Positions 19,235 through 28,763 of a stretch of 64,000 bases of DNA are shown one piece after another. The translations under genes and the position numbers were made by a program. Location of the stretch: NCBI GenBank assembly GCA_902615915.1, contig CACMQQ010000004.1, positions 101,001 through 165,000 of the forward strand, given 5' to 3'. A model generated the notes under the pieces. It saw only the letters and a list, made by a program, of their open reading frames with translations. It searched no databases and was not told the origin of the DNA. The DNA comes from an uncultured Fidelibacterota bacterium. Lineage in GTDB: Bacteria > Fidelibacterota > Marinisomatia > Marinisomatales > TCS55. Positions within the stretch are counted from its first letter, which is position 1. Every line of letters begins with the position of its first letter.

Positions 19235-21588
19235 TTCTTTCTTATTATAAGTTTGCCATATAAAATAAAGATGAAACTGATTATAAAAGCAATAATTGAG
19301 ATAATAAGACCCATATTGAAACTTGATTTATCATAGTAGAAATTTATATTATTTTCACCATCATTTAGAATAACACCTCTAATAACGTTATTAACTTTTA
19401 GGGTTTTTGATTCATTTCCATTTATCTTTACTTTCCATCTTAAAGGATAGAAAACTTCACTCAAAACTAAAAAGCTTGAACCGCTAGATTTGGCTTTAAT
19501 GGAAATTTCATCATTTAAAAAATTTATACTTTCTATTTTTGCATTATTTGAAATTTCATTATCAATTTTATCTTCAACATATGCAATATTTGATGGGTCA
19601 AAACTTGAGTCCAGCATTTTTTTCCAAATATCGTTTTCATCACTTTGTATGACTTTATTAACAAACCATGCTCGAGGCATATGATTCCTAAGCATATAAA
19701 TATTAACATCAATTAAAGAGCGTGATTGTTTCAAACTTAATGTATTTAGAAATTGCAAATCAGGATGGTTTATTTTTTGAGAGCTGATTAAATATTTTAC
19801 ATTCATCATTCTTAGAATAGGTATTGAAGCCAAGTTGCCCGTTTTTTCCAAGAGTTCATTATAATTTTTAAGCTTTGCGGGGTGATATCCTCCAACGGAC
19901 TCAATTCCAAATGCAGCAAAACGAGTCTCACCAAACAGTGCTCCTACAGGATAAATTCTATTCTTTTGCGATTCATTTAATAAAAAATCGATTACATCAT
20001 CTTTTGAGAAAAAATTATCTACTGCCGTATTTGACATAAGCTGATTCGCTCTTAAGCTGTTTTTATTAGGTGAAATTATTTTTCTATCAACAATAAATAA
20101 ATCTGCAAGGCTAAGGAAAAGAATAGTGATTGTAAAAATCACTTTAGAAACTTTATTATTTTTATAAAGCCAAAATAAAACTAAAAAAGAAATTGCAAAA
20201 GCCAGCATTATCCATAAATCATTTTCCCACATTTCCCATCTCAGGTTTTGAATAAATTGACCAGCTCTTGCATCCTGTGTCATAGGTGGAGGTAAAAAAT
20301 CTGTTACAATACTTTTTAATGAATCACCAAAAAGTACTATGCTAGAAAAAATTATTCCAAAAAATCCTACAAAATACCAATAGTAAGATGGAATTTTATT
20401 TTGATGTGATTTAATTATATTATCTAAACCAAAAGATGCTAAAACGCTTACATTGAATTGTAACAAGATTAGGATCATTGATGGGACTCTAAATTTATTA
20501 AAAAAGGGAAAAAAAGAGTAAAAAATATCGTACACAAAACTAAAATGTTTGCCAAAAGAGATTGAAAGAGCCAGTAAAGAGGTTATAATCAAGTACCATT
20601 GTAAAAAATTTTTCTTTTGCAAAGTTGCAATTAGCGCAAGCAATAATACGATAATGCCCATATAATTCGGATAATCGGTAAATGGCATATAGCCCCAATA
20701 CGCTTGCCCTCCAAATCCAAACGCAGATGGTAACAAAAATGTTAATATCTCTTTTGGATGAAAAGACCAACTAGTGGCGTAATTATATTTAGCGCCCCCG
20801 CTAGATGATGCGCCCCTTATAGAAAAGTCTGAATATTCTATTGATGGCAAATAAATTACAAATGATATTGCAAGGCCTAGGATGCATGCTAGCGCAAAAA
20901 ATGCCAATTTTCTTAAAACGATGTTGTCTAGCTTTTTACTTTCATAGGCAATATTTGTTATTTTAAAAAAGAAAAAAGCACCAATAAGTAGCCATGTATA
21001 ATAAGCAATTTGCACATGGCTTCTTTGGAGCTGAAAACCCAAGAGTAAAGATAGTATACCAATATTTAATATCTTTGGATCATTCCATAATTTAATAGCA
21101 AACATAACAATCCAGGGAATATATGCAGCCGTCATGATTTGACTACCGTGTCCAAATACAAGCATTGTCACCATATAGGGAGTAATCATAAAACCAATTG
21201 ACCCTAGAAGAGATGACCAATAACTGCATCCAAGATACCGTAATAAAAGGACCATTCCAATTCCACAAAATAGGAAATGAGAAATTTGAATGAACATACC
21301 TGGAACAGAGAAAATTTTAAACAGATATTCTGGAAAATATAATTGCGATATATTGGTAAAAGCCTCAGCTGTAGGCATTCCGCTAAAAACCCATGGCTGC
21401 CAATGTGGATAACCTCCCTCTTTTTCCATAACTTCATTTAAAGCAAGACCCACAGCTTTAGGGCTTAGATTATCTGAAGAACCAAACGTTTTGTTGTCAA
21501 AAAAAATTTCATTAAAAATGACAAGCAAGACAATACTCAGAAAGATTCCAACGCAAACAAAATAATTTTTTTTGATAAGTTCAATCAT
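19231..21588 (-). CDS. YfhO-family multi-span membrane protein
   Basis: A 785-residue protein with a dozen or so membrane helices and a soluble C-terminal region followed by a last helix. The layout resembles GT-C glycosyltransferase-like YfhO proteins, including the conserved PYMVTMLVFGHGSQIM region near residue 145 and the late segment RVPSM near residue 370. Members of the family glycosylate lipid-linked or cell-wall polymers in Firmicutes. The exact reaction here is unknown. It heads the surface-glycan genes and overlaps the flippase gene by eight bases. Confidence 0.82.
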   Translation of the reverse strand: MIELIKKNYFVCVGIFLSIVLLVIFNEIFFDNKTFGSSDNLSPKAVGLALNEVMEKEGGYPHWQPWVFSGMPTAEAFTNISQLYFPEYLFKIFSVPGMFIQISHFLFCGIGMVLLLRYLGCSYWSSLLGSIGFMITPYMVTMLVFGHGSQIMTAAYIPWIVMFAIKLWNDPKILNIGILSLLLGFQLQRSHVQIAYYTWLLIGAFFFFKITNIAYESKKLDNIVLRKLAFFALACILGLAISFVIYLPSIEYSDFSIRGASSSGGAKYNYATSWSFHPKEILTFLLPSAFGFGGQAYWGYMPFTDYPNYMGIIVLLLALIATLQKKNFLQWYLIITSLLALSISFGKHFSFVYDIFYSFFPFFNKFRVPSMILILLQFNVSVLASFGLDNIIKSHQNKIPSYYWYFVGFFGIIFSSIVLFGDSLKSIVTDFLPPPMTQDARAGQFIQNLRWEMWENDLWIMLAFAISFLVLFWLYKNNKVSKVIFTITILFLSLADLFIVDRKIISPNKNSLRANQLMSNTAVDNFFSKDDVIDFLLNESQKNRIYPVGALFGETRFAAFGIESVGGYHPAKLKNYNELLEKTGNLASIPILRMMNVKYLISSQKINHPDLQFLNTLSLKQSRSLIDVNIYMLRNHMPRAWFVNKVIQSDENDIWKKMLDSSFDPSNIAYVEDKIDNEISNNAKIESINFLNDEISIKAKSSGSSFLVLSEVFYPLRWKVKINGNESKTLKVNNVIRGVILNDGENNINFYYDKSSFNMGLIISIIAFIISFIFILYGKLIIRKK

Positions 21589-23083
21589 TGAATAAGTTTT
21601 TCCTAATAATTTTTAAACCTTTGAGAAATTCTTTATCTTCGTTTTCTAATCGAAGAACCCACATCAAAATTAGATATGTTCCCAGACAAATTAAAGTTGC
21701 TAGAAGCAAGGTCAATACTACATTAAAATTTACAATGTAAAACTTAACAATCAACAAGAGGGTTGTTGTGATACCTGAAGCAACAAATGGCTTGATAAGT
21801 TTTATACTAAAGAAATTTATTTTTAAAATATACTGGACTTGGATAACCCTTACAATTCCAATTAGAATTAAAGAAATCAATGTTGAGAATGCTGCACCTA
21901 CAGGGCCCATCATTGGGATTAAAAAAGAATTTAATAAAAGATTAATAATAAATACTGATAAGGTGTTGTAAAGAACTAATTTAGTATGACCAGTCATACT
22001 TAAAGTTGGAGCAGCAACTCCAAAGACAGCTTGAAAAAAAGTCGCTATAGTTAAGATAGCTAAAATATCTGATGACGCAACATATTGAGACCCAAACAAA
22101 GCCATTAAATTTTCAGAAAACATCAGAAAGATTATTGCAATAGGCAAACTACTTAATATAAGCCATCTAGTAACCATTTTATAAATTTTTGACATTTTTT
22201 CAATATTTTGCTCTTTAAAAAATTGTGAAATCATTGGAGTATATATACTCAAAAAGGACAACAATAATGCTTGCAATAACCCGGCAGTCCTTACTGCTGG
22301 TTGATAATATCCAACTGCTTCAGCATCTAAGAAATAGCCTATCATCAAGATATCCATCCAATGCATAAATGTTTGTAATATTGAAACAAACATTAGAGGT
22401 GACGAAAATTTTAATAAATCGTAATTAAATGATCCTTGCAGGTAAATAGTTGGTTTAATTTGTATAATTTTATTTAAAAAATAAGACATGCACAAAAATC
22501 CAACTAAAGAGGTTGCAACCATAGGAACTAAAATGGTTAAATCTTTTGAAAAAAAATGGATCATGAAAAAAGCTGAAGCAAACAATACTGTTGGTTTAAT
22601 AAACTGAGTTACAAAAGTTTTATATTTTAAAAGCTTAAAGCCTTGGGTAGCGTGAGCAGAAATCAAAGTCAAGGAATTAAATGGAATAGTTAAAGAAAAA
22701 ACTATGATTGCTTGTTTTAATAATATATTTCCATTAAAAATTGTCAAGGCTACATAGTCAGATAACAGCAAGCTTATGATCATGATAAAAATTGAAAAGA
22801 TAAATACCATCTTAAATGCGGACAAGATAATGTCTTTAATTTTCTCATAATCATCTTCAAGGCTAAGCATACCGATATATCGAACAACACCCGTTTCGAT
22901 ACCCATTTTTGCAATAACCTCAGATAATAGAACAACAGCATTAGCAAGTGAATAAATACCTAAAAATTCAGGTCCTACCCATCTTGCAAGCATCGCCGTA
23001 TATATATATCTGTTGAGGTTCCCGTACAAAAGACCAGAAAAAGTAATTGAGGATTCTTTACCTATTTTTGATGCTATTTTCAC
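21581..23083 (-). CDS. Polysaccharide flippase (Wzx/MATE-like, oligosaccharide exporter)
   Basis: A 500-residue membrane protein with about 14 helices, opening with the segment LLYGNLNRYIYTAMLARWVG and the GPEFLGIYSLANAV loop typical of Wzx-type lipid-linked oligosaccharide flippases. Such proteins turn undecaprenyl-linked repeat units across the inner membrane. It sits between the YfhO-type protein and glycosyltransferases, consistent with export of a surface polysaccharide. No Wzy polymerase was identified, though the YfhO-type protein could act at that step. Confidence 0.88.
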   Translation of the reverse strand: MKIASKIGKESSITFSGLLYGNLNRYIYTAMLARWVGPEFLGIYSLANAVVLLSEVIAKMGIETGVVRYIGMLSLEDDYEKIKDIILSAFKMVFIFSIFIMIISLLLSDYVALTIFNGNILLKQAIIVFSLTIPFNSLTLISAHATQGFKLLKYKTFVTQFIKPTVLFASAFFMIHFFSKDLTILVPMVATSLVGFLCMSYFLNKIIQIKPTIYLQGSFNYDLLKFSSPLMFVSILQTFMHWMDILMIGYFLDAEAVGYYQPAVRTAGLLQALLLSFLSIYTPMISQFFKEQNIEKMSKIYKMVTRWLILSSLPIAIIFLMFSENLMALFGSQYVASSDILAILTIATFFQAVFGVAAPTLSMTGHTKLVLYNTLSVFIINLLLNSFLIPMMGPVGAAFSTLISLILIGIVRVIQVQYILKINFFSIKLIKPFVASGITTTLLLIVKFYIVNFNVVLTLLLATLICLGTYLILMWVLRLENEDKEFLKGLKIIRKNLFND

Positions 23084-23961
23084 AATAGAATTTTTCTTTT
23101 AAAACCATCCAAAAAACCTTTCCAACACCAAATAAAAGCAAAAAGAGAATGTTTTTTTTGTAAAAGATCTTTCAAAGCAACGGCATTTAGATATAAAAAA
23201 GCAGGAAAAATATTAAAAGATCTATGATGTTTCCTTAAAAAATAAACGGTATTATGAGATCTATAGTACATACTTTTATCAGCAGATTCATCTCGGGTTC
23301 CTCCAATAGGTATTCTTAGGTGTTGGATTGTGGGGTTTGGATCATATCTTACTTGACCTCCGCTTTTGTTGATTGAAAATCCAAAATCAACATCTTCAAG
23401 CATTGCATTGCCAATATAATTTGTATCAAAACCATTTACTTTTAAGAATTTATTTCTTAAAACGGCAAAATTTCCTCCAGGGGCCCATTCGCATTGACCA
23501 TTGAGGTCTGTGTCAAAATTTTTAAGAGTTTTGCCATACCATGTAAAATATCCTCCAATAATTTTATTATTTTGCTTAAACATTGTTGTATTATCCTCAT
23601 TAACTCTTCCTCCCACGCACCAAACTTTTTTGTCAAAATTAGAAAAAATAGAAATATACGAACTAATGAGTCTTGAATTTGGAATACAATCATCATCAAT
23701 AAATATCAATAATTCAGATTTTGACGATTGGGCACCGATATTTCTAGCATTTGGCAAACCTACTTTTGAGATCTTAACATAATTAAATTTTAGATTTGGA
23801 TTTTTAAATTTAAAATTCAATAAATCATCAAACTTATGAGGAGATTGATCAACGACAATAACCTCGGCTTCGTTTATTTTTTGATCATTTAAGTGATTGA
23901 GAGTTTCTAAAACAATATTCTGACGCTTGAAAGTTGGTATTATTAATGAGCAGCTAAGCAT
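23080..23961 (-). CDS. Family 2 glycosyltransferase
   Basis: A 293-residue GT2 enzyme. SLIIPTFKRQNIVLETL opens the nucleotide-sugar fold. The metal-binding motif IFIDDDCIP lies near residue 91 and the acceptor-side motif LEDVDFGF near 190. Cytosolic, with no long hydrophobic helix except a short C-terminal one. Donor and acceptor sugar unknown. It overlaps the flippase gene by four bases and belongs to the surface-glycan run. Confidence 0.9.
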   Translation of the reverse strand: MLSCSLIIPTFKRQNIVLETLNHLNDQKINEAEVIVVDQSPHKFDDLLNFKFKNPNLKFNYVKISKVGLPNARNIGAQSSKSELLIFIDDDCIPNSRLISSYISIFSNFDKKVWCVGGRVNEDNTTMFKQNNKIIGGYFTWYGKTLKNFDTDLNGQCEWAPGGNFAVLRNKFLKVNGFDTNYIGNAMLEDVDFGFSINKSGGQVRYDPNPTIQHLRIPIGGTRDESADKSMYYRSHNTVYFLRKHHRSFNIFPAFLYLNAVALKDLLQKKHSLFAFIWCWKGFLDGFKRKILL

Positions 23962-23964
23962 TGG

Positions 23965-24960
23965 CTAATTTATGTTTATTTTCTTTTTCTCTTTGATTGT
24001 AAACCATATTTTTCCCAAAAAATTTCTTAAATTTTTTGGGAAAATTGTTAAAAATATGAATATAATTTTTACTATATTTATATTTCTTAATGATAATGAT
24101 TTTAAAAAAAACTCTCTAGATTTACTCATTTCTCCAGATGCATACAGCCTTCTACCGCAATAAAAGTTATAATCGTAGTCATTTTTACTACTAGGCGCAA
24201 AGCTTAAACTTTGTTCTTTTAAAATATTTTTTGGCATATCTGGCTCTGACAAATTCCTTTTTCTAGCAAAAAAACATTCCAAAGCATAATCAGCAAACCT
24301 TTTTTGAGTGTCCTTATTTTTAAAACTAATGCTGTCAGATGAAATGATTCTTTGATACAATGGTAAATCAATATTTTCAACACTATATTTTTCAATTAAC
24401 CTGAGCCACAAATCATAATCCTGTGAAGTGTAAAATTTTTCCCTATAACCTTTAAGAGAAGTAATTACTTTTTTAACAATCATAACTGAGCCATGGCAAA
24501 ATGTATTTTGGAGAATAATTTTTTTTTTAATTAAATCATTTTTTAGAGGATACTTTACAATACCCAATTCAATACCATCGATAGATAGCTCGCTAACAAA
24601 AGTGCCACACATTGCTATTGATGGATTATTTGATAAAAAACTAACTTGCTTGGCAATTCTATTTTTTAAGGAAAAATCGCCTGCATCATGGCGAGCAATA
24701 TAATGACCTTTAGCATTCTTTAATCCGAGATTTAATGCTTTAGTCAATCCAATTTTTGCTGATTCAATAAGGTCAATTCTGCTGTCATTAAAAGAATTAA
24801 TTATATTGCTAACATTTTTGCATGAACCATCATTGACAATAATTATTTGTAAATTTTTGTAGGTTTGGCTTGTAATACTTTTAATTGATTCTTTTAAAGA
24901 TCCATCGTCGCGATTTACTCCAATTAAAACGCTAACCAAAGAAATTGATTTATTTATCAT
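23965..24960 (-). CDS. Family 2 glycosyltransferase
   Basis: A 331-residue GT2 protein. The start VSVLIGVNRDDGSLKESI is a variant of the usual entry, and the metal motif reads ARHDAGDFS near residue 90 in place of the common DxDD. The Asp pair is kept. Acceptor-side SQDYDLWLRL near residue 180 is standard. The last hundred residues are basic and less conserved. It may transfer a sugar to a lipid-linked acceptor; specificity is not known. It overlaps the toroid-protein gene by 11 bases. Confidence 0.88.
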   Translation of the reverse strand: MINKSISLVSVLIGVNRDDGSLKESIKSITSQTYKNLQIIIVNDGSCKNVSNIINSFNDSRIDLIESAKIGLTKALNLGLKNAKGHYIARHDAGDFSLKNRIAKQVSFLSNNPSIAMCGTFVSELSIDGIELGIVKYPLKNDLIKKKIILQNTFCHGSVMIVKKVITSLKGYREKFYTSQDYDLWLRLIEKYSVENIDLPLYQRIISSDSISFKNKDTQKRFADYALECFFARKRNLSEPDMPKNILKEQSLSFAPSSKNDYDYNFYCGRRLYASGEMSKSREFFLKSLSLRNINIVKIIFIFLTIFPKNLRNFLGKIWFTIKEKKKININ

Positions 24961-26140
24961 TTAACCAACCTATCGAAGGGAGACCCCTAAATTTAAAATT
25001 GATGTCATTTTTTTTTAAATCAGGAGATAGTTTTTCCAAAGTTGCAATGGATAAAAGCCTAAACCAGGTTGACCAAGAATCACTGATTTTAATATTGAAC
25101 TTCATCTGATCCCAATTACTGTATTTATAAACATAATTTTCTCTAAAAAAAGGTAAGAATGAACCTATATAATTATTTTTAATAATCCATTTAACCATAT
25201 CATAATTAAAAAGAGCAGATCTAGGATTCAAATATTTTATACCATTTAAAAATGGAAACTGTGGCCTTTTAGCCCAGCAAAAACCTCCATTTTTATCATA
25301 ATTTTGAATAAGGGCATTATAAGCTAATTTTATATTATTTATAGAATCAGCGCTTAACTCTGAAGTTACTTTTGAAACAACATCAATAGCATCTAGATCC
25401 TCACAAGCTCCACCACCTCCAAATGGGTGAAAAAGACCATCCTTCATTTGAAGAATGAAAACATTCTGAAAAATTTTGTTCGGAAAATTAATTTTTCTAT
25501 TAAAATACTTGTAAAAAATGAGAAAGTGATATGCTGCAGCCATCCCTACAAAAGTACTGGCTTTGTATTGCGTACCCCAAAGCCCTGTTCGAGGGTCCTG
25601 ATAATTATCTAAAAAATCTAAAATAAAAACGATATTATCATAAGATTCTTCATTTTTATTTTTTAAAAAATCATATGAAAAAAACTGCAATAGAAACATA
25701 ATTTTGTTGCTTTCATGCCAAGCGTTTTTCCAATCGATAGTATGAAAAAAACTACTTAATTTTTTTTTTCCCCTAAATGAGTCTAAAAAAGCAAGTTTGT
25801 GATTAGGATGCCCTCCTAATGCATCAATTGCAGATATGCTGAAAGCTGTAGTTTGATAATGAATATAGCTCGATTCTAGATCTATGCTATTTGCGTCTTT
25901 TAATCTAGATAGGGGATCAATAAATAAGCCGCTTTTCTTATCTTGATTTTGAAGGAAAAATTCTTTGTATTTTTTTTTTTTTAAAATATTTAATGAATCA
26001 ATAAGTTCAAGTGTCAAGATAGAAAAAGATGTACTCATAAGAGTAGATTGATTAAAACCCTTTTGAAGATAAAAACCTCCTTTATTATCATTTAGTGAAA
26101 AAATAAAATCTTGAATTTGATTCTTTGTTATTTGATACAT
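24950..26140 (-). CDS. Alpha/alpha-toroid (prenyltransferase/squalene-oxidase-like repeat) protein in the glycan cluster
   Basis: The 396-residue protein has repeats of the squalene-oxidase/prenyltransferase type, each with a glycine-rich turn: NDNKGGFY near residue 20, NQDKKSGLFID near 66, YQDPRTGLWG near 190 and NYDKNGGFCWA near 290. These build an alpha/alpha barrel. No QW catalytic signature or cyclase DxDD motif is evident, so terpene cyclisation is not claimed. Its place among glycosyltransferases suggests a role on a glycan or its lipid carrier. No signal peptide. Confidence 0.65.
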   Translation of the reverse strand: MYQITKNQIQDFIFSLNDNKGGFYLQKGFNQSTLMSTSFSILTLELIDSLNILKKKKYKEFFLQNQDKKSGLFIDPLSRLKDANSIDLESSYIHYQTTAFSISAIDALGGHPNHKLAFLDSFRGKKKLSSFFHTIDWKNAWHESNKIMFLLQFFSYDFLKNKNEESYDNIVFILDFLDNYQDPRTGLWGTQYKASTFVGMAAAYHFLIFYKYFNRKINFPNKIFQNVFILQMKDGLFHPFGGGGACEDLDAIDVVSKVTSELSADSINNIKLAYNALIQNYDKNGGFCWAKRPQFPFLNGIKYLNPRSALFNYDMVKWIIKNNYIGSFLPFFRENYVYKYSNWDQMKFNIKISDSWSTWFRLLSIATLEKLSPDLKKNDINFKFRGLPSIGWLNDK

Positions 26141-26811
26141 TTAAATAACATCCAATCTTCAGGTTGGCTTTCAACCTCGACTTTATTAAATATAGCTGAA
26201 AGAGATTTTTCTAGCATTTTCTTTGAATATAAGTGTAAATGATAGGGGTCAATTTTTTTCATTGCTAGGATTTTTAAGGGATTTTTTGTTTCAACTTGTG
26301 GGGTGCTTCCAACAAAATATCCTCCTTTTTTTAAAACACGATACACTTCGGATAAAAATACCTTGCCATCATTTTCAGTAAAGTGTTCAATTGCTTCCAT
26401 ACTGACAACGGTATCAAATGAAGAGTCAGGATATTTTAAACTTAGAGCATTCATTTGTTCAAAAAAAAGATTTTCATTTTGAAATTCTTTTTTTGCCTTT
26501 TCAATTGATTCTTTTGAATAATCTACAGCCTTTACCATCTTCGCGACGTTCGAAAGTTCATTTGCAGTCCATCCTGTACCACAACAAAGATCTAAAACTC
26601 TTTTTTTTTGTGAAAACTGTTTAGCATATTTGCAACGCCTTACAAAAACTTTAGCCCAAGGGTTGTTTTTCCATTTTGGATCATTGGGGTCTGCTCTTTC
26701 TTCTTCTTGAATGGATTTTATACCAAAAGAATATTGAATGATTGTAATACTTGCCTTAATGCTATCGACAAGCAATGAAAGACCAGGTATTTTTTTTAAG
26801 ATTTTTTTCAT
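26128..26811 (-). CDS. Class I SAM-dependent methyltransferase
   Basis: A 227-residue protein with a Rossmann methyltransferase core: SAM loop VLDLCCGTGWTANEL near residue 73, FDTVVSMEAIEHF near 131, and the EVYRVLKKGGYFVGSTP motif near 158. The pattern fits small-molecule or sugar methyltransferases such as those that cap surface glycans. Substrate unknown. It overlaps both neighbouring genes by a few bases, so the cluster is translationally coupled. Confidence 0.88.
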   Translation of the reverse strand: MKKILKKIPGLSLLVDSIKASITIIQYSFGIKSIQEEERADPNDPKWKNNPWAKVFVRRCKYAKQFSQKKRVLDLCCGTGWTANELSNVAKMVKAVDYSKESIEKAKKEFQNENLFFEQMNALSLKYPDSSFDTVVSMEAIEHFTENDGKVFLSEVYRVLKKGGYFVGSTPQVETKNPLKILAMKKIDPYHLHLYSKKMLEKSLSAIFNKVEVESQPEDWMLFKCIK

Positions 26812-27650
26812 TTTTTGATTAAAAATTTTGATACAACTACCAGGGATAAACTTAGTAAGTTATTAATCATGAAAAATACAAACGCTAAGGGGAAAAAAAA
26901 TGGATTACAATGCTTGAATAGTAATTTTAATATGCTAGTATTTTTCTTATACCATTTTGAAATAGAATGTGAACCTCCGACAGATTTTGAAATATGATGC
27001 CAGATCATAGATTTGGGAATTACTTTTATTGTACCCTTAGCATTTGATACTCTTAATGATAGATCTACATCTTCGCAATACATACCATATGTTTCATCAA
27101 ACATACCCAACTCCTTAAAATCTATTGTTCTCATGCAGAAACAACAACCAGATGCATAGCTAACTTTTTTTTTAAAACTAAATTTTTCAAAGTTTGTTGA
27201 CCTAATACCCCTGTGCCTGATATGAGAAAATGGTAAAAAAATTTGGCCACCAGCATACCATATTTTATTTGATTGATTTGCATAAAAAATTACGGGAGCT
27301 GTTTGAACAACGTTAGAATTATTTTCTAATTCTATTATAAGAGGCTCAATAAAATCTGGATCAACATATGTATCATTATTAATAAAAATGGTATAGTCAG
27401 CTTGTCTTTTTATTGATCTAAAACCAAAATTATTACCTCCAGCATAACCAAGGTTTTTTGGTGCTTGTATAATTTCAATATCGGGATGTTTTTTTCCTAT
27501 ATAAACAACTGAACCATCTGAAGAAGCGTTATCAACAAATATAATTTGTTTTTTTTTATAAGAAGTTTTTTTTAATGATTCAATGCAATCCAGCGAGAGT
27601 TGTTTTTGATTCCAATTCAAAACTATAATTTGGACTGATTTATTTTTCAT
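26808..27650 (-). CDS. Family 2 glycosyltransferase (rhamnosyltransferase-like)
   Basis: A 280-residue GT2 enzyme with the entry IIVLNWNQKQLSLDCIESL, a variant metal motif FINNDTYVDP near residue 92, and acceptor motif YCEDVDLSLRV near 192. The asparagine-rich metal motif is typical of the WcaA/rhamnosyltransferase-like subgroup. A C-terminal hydrophobic helix (about 252-275) may anchor it to the membrane. Sugar specificity unknown. Confidence 0.88.
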   Translation of the reverse strand: MKNKSVQIIVLNWNQKQLSLDCIESLKKTSYKKKQIIFVDNASSDGSVVYIGKKHPDIEIIQAPKNLGYAGGNNFGFRSIKRQADYTIFINNDTYVDPDFIEPLIIELENNSNVVQTAPVIFYANQSNKIWYAGGQIFLPFSHIRHRGIRSTNFEKFSFKKKVSYASGCCFCMRTIDFKELGMFDETYGMYCEDVDLSLRVSNAKGTIKVIPKSMIWHHISKSVGGSHSISKWYKKNTSILKLLFKHCNPFFFPLAFVFFMINNLLSLSLVVVSKFLIKK

Positions 27651-28750
27651 AATACAGTTGAAATAATTTTATCAACAAAAAATTTCCATGAATACTGTTT
27701 TTTAATACTATTTATATGATCTTTAAAATTTGTTTTAGAATTGAAAAACTTAACTACAGCTTTTGAAATTGATTTTGCGTCCGGTTCACATATAAATCCT
27801 GTCTTTCCAACATCAACACATTCTGACAATCCTCCCACGTTAGTAGAAACAACTGGCTTGTTAAAGTGATATGCAATTGGTATGATGCCACTCTGAGTTG
27901 CAGATTTGTAAGGAAGAACAACTAAATCAGCAGCACAAAAATATTTTCCAACATCATGATTTGGAATAAATTTAAAATCAAATCTTATTTTGCTTTCGAC
28001 ATCTAAGTCTTTTGCTAAATTATAATAAAATTTTTTATTTTCATAACACTCACCTGCTACAACTATTTTAAAATCATTTAATTTTTTTTTTAGATCATTT
28101 GCACTTCTTATCAAAATATCTAAACCCTTATAATCTCTGATCATACCAAAAAATAAAATAATTTTTTCTGATTTTAATGATAGTTTTGATCTTGCAATAT
28201 CTTTTGAAATTCTTTTTCCAAAAATATCATATACAGGGTGCTTTATTTCAATACAATTTGCTAAGGGATGTATTTTATACAAGTCTTTCTTAACAGATGT
28301 TGACATCACAATAAAATGATCTACATTTTTAAAAAACATTAACGCTAATCTTTTAGACATAAAGAATTTTTCATGCGGAAAAACATTATTACAATTAGCA
28401 ATTATCTTTGCTTTAGATACAAGTTTAATTCTTTTTGAAATAAATTGAAATGCTGGCGAAAAAAAAGGGTGCCAATATTGAAAAATTATTATATCGGGCA
28501 TTAGAGTATTTAATTGCTTTACGGTTTTTATCCATGAAAATGGATTTAAGGAGTTAATTATTTTATCTGTTGAGCTAGCATTAAAATCGGAAAACTGCGA
28601 TTTACCTGGAAAAAGGATTTTTGGATACATCATTGAAAAAGAAATACGAAAAACAGTATGATTTTTTTCAAATTCTTTTGACAATGAGTGATTGAACATT
28701 GAAATACCTCCTCTAAAGGGAGGGAAAGGACCGATCAATGCTATTTTCAT
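27647..28750 (-). CDS. Family 4 glycosyltransferase
   Basis: A 367-residue GT-B protein: N-terminal PFPPFRGGISMFNHSL resembles the glycine-rich loop of GT4 enzymes, and the C-terminal half has IILFFGMIRDYKGLDILI near residue 196 and PYKSATQSGIIPIAYHF near 280. The latter replaces the usual glutamate of the E-x7-E motif with a glutamine-serine pair seen in a GT4 subgroup. Retaining transfer from a nucleotide sugar is expected; substrate unknown. Confidence 0.88.
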   Translation of the reverse strand: MKIALIGPFPPFRGGISMFNHSLSKEFEKNHTVFRISFSMMYPKILFPGKSQFSDFNASSTDKIINSLNPFSWIKTVKQLNTLMPDIIIFQYWHPFFSPAFQFISKRIKLVSKAKIIANCNNVFPHEKFFMSKRLALMFFKNVDHFIVMSTSVKKDLYKIHPLANCIEIKHPVYDIFGKRISKDIARSKLSLKSEKIILFFGMIRDYKGLDILIRSANDLKKKLNDFKIVVAGECYENKKFYYNLAKDLDVESKIRFDFKFIPNHDVGKYFCAADLVVLPYKSATQSGIIPIAYHFNKPVVSTNVGGLSECVDVGKTGFICEPDAKSISKAVVKFFNSKTNFKDHINSIKKQYSWKFFVDKIISTVL

Positions 28751-28763
28751 TTTACTCGAACTA

